From Mariniphaga sp041687215 (GTDB lineage Bacteria; Bacteroidota; Bacteroidia; Bacteroidales; Prolixibacteraceae), in assembly GCF_041687215.1 (NCBI RefSeq), contig NZ_JAWLCI010000005.1, positions 65,699 to 129,698 of the forward strand: a stretch of DNA of 64,000 nt, given 5' to 3'. Of the stretch, positions 1-8,152 are shown piece by piece. The notes beneath the pieces are model-generated. The model did no database searches, was not told the DNA's origin, and saw only the letters and a program-made list of their open reading frames with translations. Position 1 is the stretch's first letter. Each line of letters begins with the position of its first letter. The position numbers and the translations under genes are program-made.

Positions 1-1
1 C

Positions 2-1819
2 CCTCACAGAACTCTGGGGTCGGCAGTAAAATTGCTTACCCCGTCTGATCAATATACCGATGAATACAATGAGTTTCTTGAAAGTATTCCAACGCATGTT
101 AAAACACTTGCGCTCTATATAAAACGTATGTACCGGACTCAGCAGGATAAGGGATCATGGAAAGAATATTTGAATGTGGAAATTGTGAATGGCCGGAACG
201 GAAATGCTTTACGCTACAAGCACAATAAAATAATAGCCAGCTACGTCCGTATCGGGTTTAGTCCGGAAGGTCAATGGTACCTCCATAAACTCAGGTCTGA
301 TTTTATTCCCAGCCGGAAAATTCAAATGGAAGATGATATAACTGCTACTGTTACACTTCCGGCGCATCAGTTGAATAATCTTAACCCGGAATACAAAAAT
401 AAAAGTGTTAAGCTGACAGGCAATTGCGAAAGTTTTTTATTTCAAAGGCCCGACGAAGCAGTAATCAGAGGTTACGACAAAGATGCAGAGGCTGATATTG
501 TTGAAAACAACACCTTCCTTACCAATTACGAACCGCTTACCCGACAGGATGCTATTGATTTATATGAAGATACCATTCATTTTGACCAATACACTGAGCC
601 GGTTAAAGAATTGATTAAAAAAGTGGCAGAAGGACATAAGGATTGTTATTTTGTTGCTCCGTCGCACCCGCGGATTGTTAATGGCGTTCCCACAAACAAC
701 CCAAGATACCTGCAACGAAACCTGTTTAAAAATGAAAATGAGGAAACACATTTGGCAGAAGTGGGAGTGAGGCTTTTTAGAAAAGTTCCCAAAGATAAGC
801 CGGTACATTTTCCGGTAAATGCTGTTCTTCCCGGACGTAGAAACAACCCGGCAGAAAAGGAAAAAGGAATCCGGTCTTTGAGCGTTTACAACCCGATTCA
901 TTACCAGGAAATTCCTGAGCTATTTATGGATTTTATCTGCAGCCTTACGGGAAAATCACCATCAACAACCGGAGCAGGTTCTGAAGGTGCACTCACAAAA
1001 GGCCCGTTCAATATGCTGGTGCCCACAACCGATTTAAATAATGCGTTGCTTTCATATATTCTTTCCGAATATCAGGGATTCAGTTCTGCTGCCGGGTACA
1101 TTGGCCAAAATAAACGGTTTGACCATGATATCAGTATTTTAGTTCCCGAAATTTGGGCACGGCTTGAACCTGAAGACCGGGATGCCAAAAAATTAATAGA
1201 ACACAATTGTCTCGACAAGCTGGAGGATTTTGAAAACAACGGAGAAAAAATCCTGGCCAGCCGGTTGGGATACCGCATCAATAAAAATTTTGCCTTCCGC
1301 TGTATGAACAAACTCTTTGACGAACCGCTTGAAGTTTTCAATGATGAAATGCTTCATCCCGAAATTCAGAGTATGGAAGATTATGTGGATGGTATTAAAA
1401 ATATTGTGGAAGCACAACAAAAAGTAGCTCTCAGATATTTTGAAGAAGGAAGTGTGGAATCTGCCATTCCGCCGCTAAAAATATTATTGCACATTATGGC
1501 ATACTGTCATTACGAAGGAAAAGAATTAAGCGATCCGGATCTGAGAAAAGAGTTTGAAAGAGAATATGTACTTCAAACCGACTGGTACAAAGAAAGACTC
1601 CACCTGAAGCAACAAAAGGATGTAAACTTTCTGAAAAAACAAATGCAATATTTAGAGGATTTTATTTCAGAACCCAATAATAAATTGCTTGTTGAAAAAA
1701 TGGGAATTCAGAGTAAGCTGAAAAAAGCTGAGGAACAGCTTAATTACGTTGATTCTGAAAAATATTTTAATGATTTGGCTGGCACAATTGGTGCCGATCC
1801 ATTATTCAGAAGAAAATAA
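2..1819 (+). CDS. C-terminal part of a large protein, probably PPi-type phosphoenolpyruvate carboxykinase (5' end outside window)
   Basis: The frame is open from the first bases of the window, so this is the last 605 residues of a longer protein; a TTG at 32 is only an internal codon. The glycine/threonine-rich stretch SLTGKSPSTTGAGSE (near DNA 940-985), followed by EGALTKGPFN, resembles what I recall of the roughly 1,130-residue PPi-dependent PEP carboxykinases of Entamoeba and Propionibacterium. Those enzymes interconvert PEP, CO2 and phosphate with oxaloacetate and pyrophosphate. The visible length would be about half of such an enzyme. The C-terminal 70 residues are charged and probably coiled coil. 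The family call rests on remembered motif similarity; otherwise it is a conserved large protein of unknown function. Confidence 0.55.
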   Translation, partial: PHRTLGSAVKLLTPSDQYTDEYNEFLESIPTHVKTLALYIKRMYRTQQDKGSWKEYLNVEIVNGRNGNALRYKHNKIIASYVRIGFSPEGQWYLHKLRSDFIPSRKIQMEDDITATVTLPAHQLNNLNPEYKNKSVKLTGNCESFLFQRPDEAVIRGYDKDAEADIVENNTFLTNYEPLTRQDAIDLYEDTIHFDQYTEPVKELIKKVAEGHKDCYFVAPSHPRIVNGVPTNNPRYLQRNLFKNENEETHLAEVGVRLFRKVPKDKPVHFPVNAVLPGRRNNPAEKEKGIRSLSVYNPIHYQEIPELFMDFICSLTGKSPSTTGAGSEGALTKGPFNMLVPTTDLNNALLSYILSEYQGFSSAAGYIGQNKRFDHDISILVPEIWARLEPEDRDAKKLIEHNCLDKLEDFENNGEKILASRLGYRINKNFAFRCMNKLFDEPLEVFNDEMLHPEIQSMEDYVDGIKNIVEAQQKVALRYFEEGSVESAIPPLKILLHIMAYCHYEGKELSDPDLRKEFEREYVLQTDWYKERLHLKQQKDVNFLKKQMQYLEDFISEPNNKLLVEKMGIQSKLKKAEEQLNYVDSEKYFNDLAGTIGADPLFRRK

Positions 1820-1820
1820 A

Positions 1821-1857
1821 AAAAAGCGGCCTGCCGGAATCCCGGCGGGTCGCCTTT
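1821..1857 (+). terminator. Rho-independent terminator between convergent genes
   Basis: A GC-rich stem (1826-1837 with 1842-1853, including G-T pairs) closes a four-base AATC loop. It is flanked by an A-run on the left and a short T-run on the right. It lies between the PEPCK-like gene and the convergent gene ending at 1879, so it could stop transcription from both sides. Confidence 0.75.
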
Positions 1858-1878
1858 AAAAGCTAATTATCTGGCAAA

Positions 1879-2559
1879 CTAAAGATTGACCATTACTTTG
1901 TAAAAATTAAATTCGTCGCGTTTAATCGGATCGAACTGGAAATAGGCAACAGCAATGCGGCAAATATCCTGAATAGTTTCATATATCTCTGCCACTTCTT
2001 TCTGAGCGTAAGTATTTAATTCATTCTCGCTCTCCAGTGCTTCAAAGCAACATTTAAAGTCTTCTATTTGCTGTGCAGTTTCAAAAATTTTATTAAACAA
2101 CGTCTCAGGAACTCCCTTGTGTATAATTTTTTGCTTTGTTTCCTCATCGAGGTTTTTGATAAAAGTGGATAAAAGTTTATAAAGACTTAAATGATCTCCA
2201 TTTTTTGCATCGCTGAAATAGTCGCTGTATCCCAGCTTTTTAAACACTTCTTTTAAAAACGATTTGTCATTTTTAAAGTCCACTTTTAAAGCAGCACGAA
2301 GAACTTTAAGGCTTTGCAGCCCGGCTACCATTACCTCATGCCAGTCGCGGTACTTTTTATCGTAAACACTGTCGAGGTTTTCTTCATAATACTTTTCAAT
2401 GGTATCGTTAATCCAAACATTTAACGAGGTAGCGTACTCCGGGTCCCAATCTTTTCTGATTCTGGACAGTTCGTAAATGTTTTCCTTGAACGATCTGGCT
2501 ATTTTTTGGCAGGCCAGAATTGTGGCAGTGCTGGTTGGACATGCAGTTGCGGTTTCCAT
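1879..2559 (-). CDS. Conserved hypothetical helical protein, 226 aa
   Basis: I do not recognise a family. The predicted protein is soluble and mostly helical, with no signal peptide or membrane segment. It begins with a short low-complexity Thr/Ala/Cys start (METATACPTSTATILAC), and single cysteines recur in the C-terminal third (FKCCFEALE, DICRIAV). It is transcribed alone, convergent with the upstream PEPCK-like gene and separated from hisIE by about 200 bp. About 110 bp upstream lies an odd palindrome TATGTTACATA (2671-2681) that could be an operator. The ATG at 2559 is the only sensible start. Function unknown. Confidence 0.7.
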   Translation of the reverse strand: METATACPTSTATILACQKIARSFKENIYELSRIRKDWDPEYATSLNVWINDTIEKYYEENLDSVYDKKYRDWHEVMVAGLQSLKVLRAALKVDFKNDKSFLKEVFKKLGYSDYFSDAKNGDHLSLYKLLSTFIKNLDEETKQKIIHKGVPETLFNKIFETAQQIEDFKCCFEALESENELNTYAQKEVAEIYETIQDICRIAVAYFQFDPIKRDEFNFYKVMVNL

Positions 2560-2765
2560 GATACAGTTTTTTTTATTGAGTTAGCAGTACTTACAAAACT
2601 ACCAACTATATCGGAAAACACCTGACAAATGACCAAAAATCTCAGATGTTTTACAGTTATGTTTTGAAACTATGTTACATAACAATGTTCTGGAAAATAA
2701 TTTCTTATGAATATAAAGAAATTTTTCTGTAATAAACTTTAAAATAGCAAGTTATGGCAGATACG

Positions 2766-3383
2766 TCAGGAATGCCTCTTTTTTAATTCATTTACCACAT
2801 CGTCGATGCGATGCCCTTTGTGCGACAATAAAACAATTAGGTGATACAATAAATCACTGGCTTCGTAAATAAAATTTTCATTGTCGTTGGCCATGGCGCC
2901 TATAATTGTTTCAACAGCTTCCTCTCCCACTTTTTGTGAAATTTTGCCGGTTCCTTCTTTAAAAAGAGAGGTTGTGTACGAACCTTCGGGCATTTCCTGC
3001 TTGCGTTTGTCTATAAAATCCTGAAGGTAACTCAGAAAACCAATACCGGATTCTTTGTTTGTTTCGAAAAAGCAGGTATCGGCGCCGGTATGGCAAACCG
3101 GTCCCACCGGATTGGCTTTAATGAGCAAGGTGTCGTTGTCGCAATCCACCAACAGGGAAACTACGTTCAGGAAATTTCCCGACTCCTCGCCTTTGGTCCA
3201 CAACCTGTTTTTGGTTCGGCTGAAAAAGGTAACTTTTCCAATCTCTTGTGTTTTTTCCAGGGCTTCTTTATTCATAAAGCCCACCATTAACACTTTTTGG
3301 GTTGAATTATCCTGAATAACTGCCGGAACCAGTCCGTTCAATTTACCGAAGTCAATTTGTTCAATTCCTGAAAATGGATTCAT
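2766..3383 (-). CDS. hisIE: Bifunctional phosphoribosyl-AMP cyclohydrolase / phosphoribosyl-ATP pyrophosphatase
   Basis: This enzyme performs steps two and three of histidine synthesis. The N-terminal half is HisI, with the metal-site region around VDCDNDTLL and NPVGPVCHTGADTC. The C-terminal half (from about residue 115) is HisE, with TTSLFKEGTGKISQKVGEEA and the helical EASDLLYHLIVLL motif typical of MazG-like pyrophosphatases. The length of 205 aa is normal for the fused form. It lies 37 bp downstream of hisF and is the last gene of the leftward supercluster. No convincing terminator is visible after it. Confidence 0.95.
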   Translation of the reverse strand: MNPFSGIEQIDFGKLNGLVPAVIQDNSTQKVLMVGFMNKEALEKTQEIGKVTFFSRTKNRLWTKGEESGNFLNVVSLLVDCDNDTLLIKANPVGPVCHTGADTCFFETNKESGIGFLSYLQDFIDKRKQEMPEGSYTTSLFKEGTGKISQKVGEEAVETIIGAMANDNENFIYEASDLLYHLIVLLSHKGHRIDDVVNELKKRHS

Positions 3384-3420
3384 TTGTATATATTTTGCCG
3401 CGAATTTAGCGATTTACAAT

Positions 3421-4176
3421 TTAACGCACCACAATTCCATGTTCCCGCAAATACTGCTTCAGCTCGGGAATGGGAATTTCGTTGTAATGAAAAATGCTGG
3501 CTGCCAGTCCGGCATCGGCTTTTCCTTTGGTGAAAACATCCACAAAATGCTCTTTGGCGCCTGCTCCGCCCGATGCAATAATTGGAATTTTCAACGAATC
3601 AGCCAGTAGGGCAAGCTGTTCGTTGGCAAACCCGTTTTTGGTTCCGTCATGGTTCATTGACGTAAACAGAATTTCGCCAGCGCCCCGGTCTTCTGCTTCT
3701 TTCGCCCACGAAAACAATTCCTTGTCGGTTGGAATACGTCCGCCGTTTACGGTCACTGTCCAGTGGTTGTTTTCATCTCCGCGCGCATCGATGGCCACAA
3801 CTACAAACTGGCTTCCGAAACTTTTGGCCAAATCGTCAATCAATTGCGGATTGCGTACTGCCGAAGAGTTGATGGAAATTTTATCGGCCCCGGCGCTGAG
3901 CAGTTTGTCGGCATCGATTAATTCGCTAATTCCTCCTCCAACAGTAAAGGGAATGTTCAGATGAGCGGCAATGCGTTTCACTAACTCCACAAAGGTTTTG
4001 CGGCCTTCGTGCGTTGCCGTGATGTCGAGAAAAACCAGTTCGTCTGCGCCGTCGGCAGCATATTTGGCACCCAGTACCACCGGATCGCCCACCTCTTTAA
4101 TATCCACAAAATTTATCCCCTTCACGGTTTGCCCGTTTCGGATATCGAGACACGGTATAATTCTTTTTGCAAGCAT
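3421..4176 (-). CDS. hisF: Imidazole glycerol phosphate synthase, cyclase subunit
   Basis: HisF is the TIM-barrel cyclase that, with the glutaminase HisH (not in this window), converts PRFAR to imidazole glycerol phosphate and AICAR. The N-terminus MLAKRIIPCLDI, the phosphate-binding segments FTVGGGI and ASGGAGA, and the catalytic Asp of IPCLDI and of VVAIDARG are all present. The 251-residue length is standard. It starts 14 bp after the DUF3307 gene, so it may be read from the SatD-gene promoter rather than with hisA. Confidence 0.96.
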   Translation of the reverse strand: MLAKRIIPCLDIRNGQTVKGINFVDIKEVGDPVVLGAKYAADGADELVFLDITATHEGRKTFVELVKRIAAHLNIPFTVGGGISELIDADKLLSAGADKISINSSAVRNPQLIDDLAKSFGSQFVVVAIDARGDENNHWTVTVNGGRIPTDKELFSWAKEAEDRGAGEILFTSMNHDGTKNGFANEQLALLADSLKIPIIASGGAGAKEHFVDVFTKGKADAGLAASIFHYNEIPIPELKQYLREHGIVVR

Positions 4177-4190
4177 TCGCAGTTAAATGT

Positions 4191-4886
4191 TTAAAGTGTT
4201 TTAATTAACCAATTAATCAACAATCCCACTACAATCGCTAAAGTAAACGAAAGCAAGGTTCCCAAAAGAAAATATTCGGCTTTTTTGTTCCCGTCTTCAT
4301 GGGTATCGTTAAACCGGAAAATGGATTTGGCTGCAATAAGAAATCCAATGGCAGCAAATTGGCCGGTGGTTATAAATATTATAATCAACACACGTTCGAA
4401 AATACCAATCCATGCCGAAACATCAGGTTTGCCCTTTTTGTTTTTATCCGGAATTACAGCATTTAAAAACATGCCTGTAAAAATTCCTGTAGGATTGGTA
4501 ATTAGAACAAATCCGGCAGCATAAGTCCAAAACCTGGTCAGGTTTTCTGAAATCGATACATGGGTTGCGAGAGTTGCCAAAATCCACAAAACTGCAATAT
4601 GCAAAAGCTGGTCAGCCAGAAATGCCGGAATCGTATCCGGTAATCTCGATTTAAAAAAGTCAGTTATGAAATGCAACACAAAAATTACCGGGATAAACAA
4701 CCACAGGTCAAGTTGAAAAGTGAAAAGTACCGGTAACAGTGAAGCAAGACCGGCATGTAAAATCAGCTTTTTCGACTTCCAGCCGTTTTTTCTTTTATGC
4801 TGCACCCATGTGTCGGGCTGCAGCCAGAAATCGGCAATCAAGTGCCCGGTTAACATGGGTAAAAAAACGCTATTCAGAGCTTCCAT
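4191..4886 (-). CDS. DUF3307 integral membrane protein
   Basis: This is a 231-residue protein with about five to six hydrophobic helices. The N-terminal segment with HLIADFWLQPD and a later HFITDFFKSR are the His/Asp-containing helices characteristic of DUF3307 proteins, whose function is unknown. Its start overlaps the end of the upstream SatD-like gene by 17 nt, indicating translational coupling. Pairing of SatD-like regulators with DUF3307 membrane proteins is a recurrent arrangement as far as I recall. It is inserted between hisA and hisF and has no evident role in histidine synthesis. Confidence 0.8.
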   Translation of the reverse strand: MEALNSVFLPMLTGHLIADFWLQPDTWVQHKRKNGWKSKKLILHAGLASLLPVLFTFQLDLWLFIPVIFVLHFITDFFKSRLPDTIPAFLADQLLHIAVLWILATLATHVSISENLTRFWTYAAGFVLITNPTGIFTGMFLNAVIPDKNKKGKPDVSAWIGIFERVLIIIFITTGQFAAIGFLIAAKSIFRFNDTHEDGNKKAEYFLLGTLLSFTLAIVVGLLINWLIKTL

Positions 4887-5505
4887 AGTGTTTTTCTATT
4901 ATTTGTTCGTAGCGCTCCAGAAACTTCTCAACTACTTTCCAGTTAGCGGCTTTCAGCGTTTTACTTACTGATGGCTGAGAAATCTGAAGTATTTCCCCAA
5001 CCTGTTCCTGAGATAAACTGTTCAGCTTGTAAAACAACATATTCGCCTGAACCGACGAAAGATTTTTTAACAGGACATCAGCCATGTAACAATAGGTTTC
5101 CAGTTCACTGTCCAGTTCTTTATTCCCTGTTACAATAATGATATTGAGGTCTTTCTTTTTTAAACTGTCCAGGTTTTTGCCGGAAAGGACAAAAGCAGGT
5201 CCATCGGCCAGTAATACATCTTCGTTCCAGGAAGAAACTTCACCAATACCGATCGCGACTCTAAGGTCAGCAGCTTCATTTTTCCTCCGAACTTCCATCC
5301 TGAATTTTAATGCCAGCAATAAAGCATCCACTGGTTTTACAGCCAGTTGAAAACTGTCTCCCCTGTAAAACTTTGGCCTCAAAAGAATTCCCTCATGCAT
5401 AAATTGCTCAATCCCGTTTTGGATAAAAACCTTCTGTGCTTCATCTAAAACTGAAGAATTTACAATGTCTCCGGTTATAACGGCTATTTGTCTACTTTTT
5501 TTCAC
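4870..5505 (-). CDS. SatD-family protein with C-terminal helix-turn-helix
   Basis: The N-terminus IAVITGDIVNS and the central RVAIGIGEV segment match the SatD family, named after the Streptococcus mutans sat locus. The last 60 residues (LSQEQVGEILQISQPSVSKTL) form a convincing helix-turn-helix, so the protein probably binds DNA. The start chosen is GTG at 5505. A TAnnTTTG promoter element lies only a few bases upstream, suggesting a leaderless or very short-leader mRNA. Three inverted repeats at 29-bp intervals cover the promoter (5515-5590) and are the obvious candidates for autoregulation. The gene overlaps the DUF3307 gene by 17 nt and leads the hisF-hisIE half of the cluster. Confidence 0.8.
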   Translation of the reverse strand: MKKSRQIAVITGDIVNSSVLDEAQKVFIQNGIEQFMHEGILLRPKFYRGDSFQLAVKPVDALLLALKFRMEVRRKNEAADLRVAIGIGEVSSWNEDVLLADGPAFVLSGKNLDSLKKKDLNIIIVTGNKELDSELETYCYMADVLLKNLSSVQANMLFYKLNSLSQEQVGEILQISQPSVSKTLKAANWKVVEKFLERYEQIIEKHYGSSE

Positions 5506-5509
5506 AGTG

Positions 5510-5517
5510 CAAATATA
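5510..5517 (-). promoter_or_regulatory. Bacteroidota -7 promoter element (TATATTTG) of the SatD-like gene
   Basis: Read on the minus strand this octamer is an exact TAnnTTTG match, ending five bases upstream of the GTG start codon. The expected transcription start is therefore at or next to the initiation codon. Inverted repeat 1 (5515-5532) overlaps it. Confidence 0.6.
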
Positions 5518-5590
5518 ACCAAAAAAGGTTATAAAATAAAAATATAACTAAAAATAGTTATATTATATAATTATAACCAATTCCGGTTAT
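5515..5590. promoter_or_regulatory. Array of three 18-bp operator-like inverted repeats with 29-bp period
   Basis: Three copies of ATAACY-N6-RGTTAT occur at 5515-5532, 5544-5561 and 5573-5590. Each is 18 bp and their starts are exactly 29 bp apart. The middle copy extends to a 22-bp palindrome (5542-5563). Copy 1 overlaps the -7 box of the SatD-like gene, and copy 3 lies inside the last codons of hisA. A further overlapping half-site pair, GTTATAAC, sits at 5474-5481 within the SatD-like coding region. The geometry suggests cooperative repressor binding; the helix-turn-helix protein encoded next door is the natural candidate ligand. Confidence 0.7.
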
Positions 5591-6314
5591 AATTTTCAAT
5601 ATCCTTTAGACTGATTTTTCCTTCATAAATCGCTTTGCCGGTTATTACGCCCGGTACACCCATTACAGCCAGTTTGAAGATATCGTCCATGGATGCGATG
5701 CCTCCGCTGGCAATAATTTCAACGTCAGGTAAAATTTCCATAATTTCACCGTACAGTTCAAACGCCGGTCCGGAGAGCATTCCGTCACGGCTGATATCGG
5801 TGGAAATAACTTTGGAGATTCCTTTTTTATGAAATTCAGCAATGAACTCAATTACCGATAATTCCGTACTTTCCTGCCAGCCGCTTACGGCAATTTTTCC
5901 GTCTTTGGCATCGGCGCCCAGGATGATTTTTTCGCTGCCAAATTTTTCGAGCCAGTTCAAAAACAGTTCCGGCTCTTTTACAGCAATGCTTCCGCCGGTT
6001 ACCATAGCGGCACCCGATTCAAAAGCAATTTCCAAGTCTTCGTCCGATTTCAGTCCGCCGCCAAAATCGATGATTAAATTTGTTTTGGATGCAATTTGTT
6101 CCAGCACTTTGTAATTTACAATGTGTTTGGCTTTGGCGCCGTCCAAATCAACCATGTGCAGCCTGTTGATTCCGGCATCCTCAAACATCCGCGCCACTTC
6201 CAGCGGATTTTCATTGTAAACCGTTTTCCGCTCGTAGTCGCCCTGCGAAAGTCGCACACATTTTCCGCCAATAATGTCGATGGCCGGGATTATTTCGATT
6301 TTACTTTCCATCAT
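5571..6314 (-). CDS. hisA: ProFAR isomerase (phosphoribosylformimino-5-aminoimidazole carboxamide ribotide isomerase)
   Basis: HisA is the TIM-barrel isomerase producing PRFAR, the substrate of HisF/HisH. The N-terminal catalytic stretch IPAIDIIGGKCVRLSQGDY, the phosphate-binding FGGGLKS and ASGGI segments, and the second catalytic Asp in STDISRDGM are intact. The length is 247 aa. Two consecutive ATG codons (6314 and 6311) are possible starts; the first overlaps the stop codon of the upstream RelE-type toxin gene as ATGA, indicating translational coupling. Its 3' end contains operator copy 3 of the SatD-like gene. Confidence 0.96.
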   Translation of the reverse strand: MMESKIEIIPAIDIIGGKCVRLSQGDYERKTVYNENPLEVARMFEDAGINRLHMVDLDGAKAKHIVNYKVLEQIASKTNLIIDFGGGLKSDEDLEIAFESGAAMVTGGSIAVKEPELFLNWLEKFGSEKIILGADAKDGKIAVSGWQESTELSVIEFIAEFHKKGISKVISTDISRDGMLSGPAFELYGEIMEILPDVEIIASGGIASMDDIFKLAVMGVPGVITGKAIYEGKISLKDIENYNRNWL

Positions 6315-6583
6315 TTCTTTTTATAAACATCTCCTCTTTTACCTGCTGAAATCACTAAGATCAGTAATTCCTGTTTTTCAATCTGGTAAATAATTCTGAT
6401 AGTTCCAATTCTCAGGCGAAAAACATTTTCAACTCCTATAAGCTTCTTAATATCGAGTAGCTGATGTGTGTAAGGATTTTCTTTTAATAATTCCAGCTTT
6501 TTAACAATAATTCTTTTTGTGGAAGAATTACGGGATTTCAAAAATTTTGCAGCTTTTTTATGAATTACCAGGGAGTACATCAA
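6311..6583 (-). CDS. RelE/ParE-superfamily toxin
   Basis: The 90-residue basic protein has the RelE-like fold signature: YSLVIHKKAAKFLKS at the start, a middle helix with KKLELLKENP, then FRLRIGTIRIIYQIE and a C-terminal ISAGKRGDVYKK strand. Toxins of this superfamily cleave ribosome-bound mRNA or poison gyrase; which applies here cannot be told. Its ATG overlaps the stop of the 77-residue antitoxin gene by 4 nt, and its own stop overlaps hisA by 4 nt. It is therefore part of the amino-acid operon rather than a free-standing module. Confidence 0.8.
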   Translation of the reverse strand: MMYSLVIHKKAAKFLKSRNSSTKRIIVKKLELLKENPYTHQLLDIKKLIGVENVFRLRIGTIRIIYQIEKQELLILVISAGKRGDVYKKK

Positions 6584-6813
6584 AAATTCTTTTTCAAATC
6601 ATCCCAATCTTCAAAATCGCTAAAGTCTCCCTTTTCAATTTTCTTTTTTACTGAATAGTAAGCCTTTTCTTCTTCAGCAGTTAATTCATCCGGGTCGTTA
6701 TCATAAATTGTAAAACTGTCTTTGGGTAACAAATCCAAAAAATCCCGAAACGTTTTGTACACCTTTTCTGAAATATCAATTGTAATGGACTTCATAACGC
6801 TATTATCTGTCAC
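6580..6813 (-). CDS. Antitoxin of the RelE-type pair
   Basis: This small acidic 77-residue protein has an N-terminal SITIDISEKVYKTFRDFLDLL segment, resembling a ribbon-helix-helix or Phd-like DNA-binding start. The acidic C-terminus (FSDFEDWDDLKKNF) is suited to wrapping a basic toxin. It precedes the toxin gene in the usual antitoxin-toxin order, overlapping by 4 nt, and begins 14 bp after argF'. The exact antitoxin family is not clear from the sequence. Confidence 0.7.
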   Translation of the reverse strand: MTDNSVMKSITIDISEKVYKTFRDFLDLLPKDSFTIYDNDPDELTAEEEKAYYSVKKKIEKGDFSDFEDWDDLKKNF

Positions 6814-6827
6814 AAAATTACGACTTC

Positions 6828-7775
6828 TTAACCATCTTCCAAAATCATTTTCAACACAGCCTGTGCTGTGACTTCGCGATTGGCGGCTTGCTCTACCACA
6901 ATGGAAAAAGGGCCATCAAGCACACCGTCGGTAACCACTACATTACGGCGAACGGGGAGACAGTGCATAAATTTGGCATCGTTGGTTATAGCCATTTTTT
7001 CTTCGTTCACCGTCCAGCCAAAATCTTTGGAAAGGATTTGCCCGTAACTGGTGTACGATGCCCAGTTTTTGGCGTAAACAAAGTCTGCGCCTTCAAAAGC
7101 TTTTTTCTGGTCATATTCCACCTTTACATTGCCCATAAAATCAGGCGCCAGTTCGTACCCTTCGGGATGGGTAACCACCAGTTCGTAATCGGTTTCGCTC
7201 ATCCACTCCACAAAAGAATTTGCTACAGCCTGTGGCAATGCACGTGGGTGCGGCGCCCAGGTAAGCACCACTTTGGGTTTTTCTTTGGTCTTGAACTCCT
7301 CAATGGTAACCAAATCGGCATAACTTTGCAGCGGATGCCGGGTTGCGCCTTCCATGCTCACAACTGGTACGCCTGCATAGTCAATAAACTGGTTCAGGAT
7401 TTTTTCAGCATAATCATCCTCTTTATTCTGAAATTTGGCAAAAGCCCGCACGCCAATCACATCGCAGTATTTGCCAATTACCGGAATAGCTTCTTTTAGG
7501 TGTTCCGGTTTGTCGCCGTCCATAACAACGCCCAGCTCCGATTCAAGCTGCCAGCCATCTTCGCTCACGTTCATCACCATAGTGTTCATGCCCAGGTTCA
7601 TGGCTGCCTTTTGAGTACTCAGGCGGGTACGCAGACTGGGGTTAAAAAATATCAGCACCATGGTTTTGTTCTTCCCCAGATGTTGGTATGCGAATTTGTT
7701 TTTCTTTACGTCAAAGGCAATTTCTACCGCCTTTTTTAAATCGGGAATATCTTTTACTGAAGTGAAATGTTTCAT
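6828..7775 (-). CDS. argF': N-succinylornithine carbamoyltransferase
   Basis: This transcarbamylase acts on acylated ornithine instead of free ornithine. The carbamoyl-phosphate loop is present as SLRTR (residues 47-51), with the HPLQS and HCLPVRRN motifs later. The specificity position is proline 90 (DGDKPEHL), as in the Bacteroides fragilis succinylornithine enzyme; the acetylornithine enzymes of Xanthomonas have glutamate there. Tryptophan 75 is also conserved. The length of 315 aa is normal. It lies between the HepT/MntA pair and the RelE-type pair in the leftward cluster. Confidence 0.93.
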   Translation of the reverse strand: MKHFTSVKDIPDLKKAVEIAFDVKKNKFAYQHLGKNKTMVLIFFNPSLRTRLSTQKAAMNLGMNTMVMNVSEDGWQLESELGVVMDGDKPEHLKEAIPVIGKYCDVIGVRAFAKFQNKEDDYAEKILNQFIDYAGVPVVSMEGATRHPLQSYADLVTIEEFKTKEKPKVVLTWAPHPRALPQAVANSFVEWMSETDYELVVTHPEGYELAPDFMGNVKVEYDQKKAFEGADFVYAKNWASYTSYGQILSKDFGWTVNEEKMAITNDAKFMHCLPVRRNVVVTDGVLDGPFSIVVEQAANREVTAQAVLKMILEDG

Positions 7776-7813
7776 GAAAGTAATTATTGTAAAATGTTCA
7801 TTAAAAATTAAAG

Positions 7814-8152
7814 CTATTTTTCCATCAAAACCTTGATTTCGCTTTTCAATTTTGGAAGATGATTTACTACGATACTCCAGATTAAATCGTCAGAAATTGT
7901 ATCGTATCCGTGAATGATGCGATTGCGGGTTCCAATTATCTTTTGTGCATTTTCAAGCCGAAATTGCTTGTCTTTTTTAAAAATTCTGTTCACTGCCTCG
8001 CCAATTATTTCGAGGTCTCTTTCAACTGCTCTTTTAGTTTTTATGTCAGATAAATAATCATTGAACCGCATTGGCTTTTCAGAAAAATAGCCTTCAATTT
8101 CTTCAACAGCCTGAAGAATATCAAACAACCAGGTTTTTATCTCGTTGTCCAT
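7814..8152 (-). CDS. hepT: HepT-like toxin (HEPN domain ribonuclease)
   Basis: The 112-residue protein is a HEPN-domain (DUF86) protein. It carries the RX4HXY signature as RNRIIHGY, in which the arginine and histidine are the proposed RNase residues and the tyrosine is the residue AMPylated by MntA in characterised pairs. Its start overlaps the end of mntA by 32 nt. It is embedded between proA and argF' with about 38 bp on that side, reading in the same direction. Confidence 0.85.
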   Translation of the reverse strand: MDNEIKTWLFDILQAVEEIEGYFSEKPMRFNDYLSDIKTKRAVERDLEIIGEAVNRIFKKDKQFRLENAQKIIGTRNRIIHGYDTISDDLIWSIVVNHLPKLKSEIKVLMEK

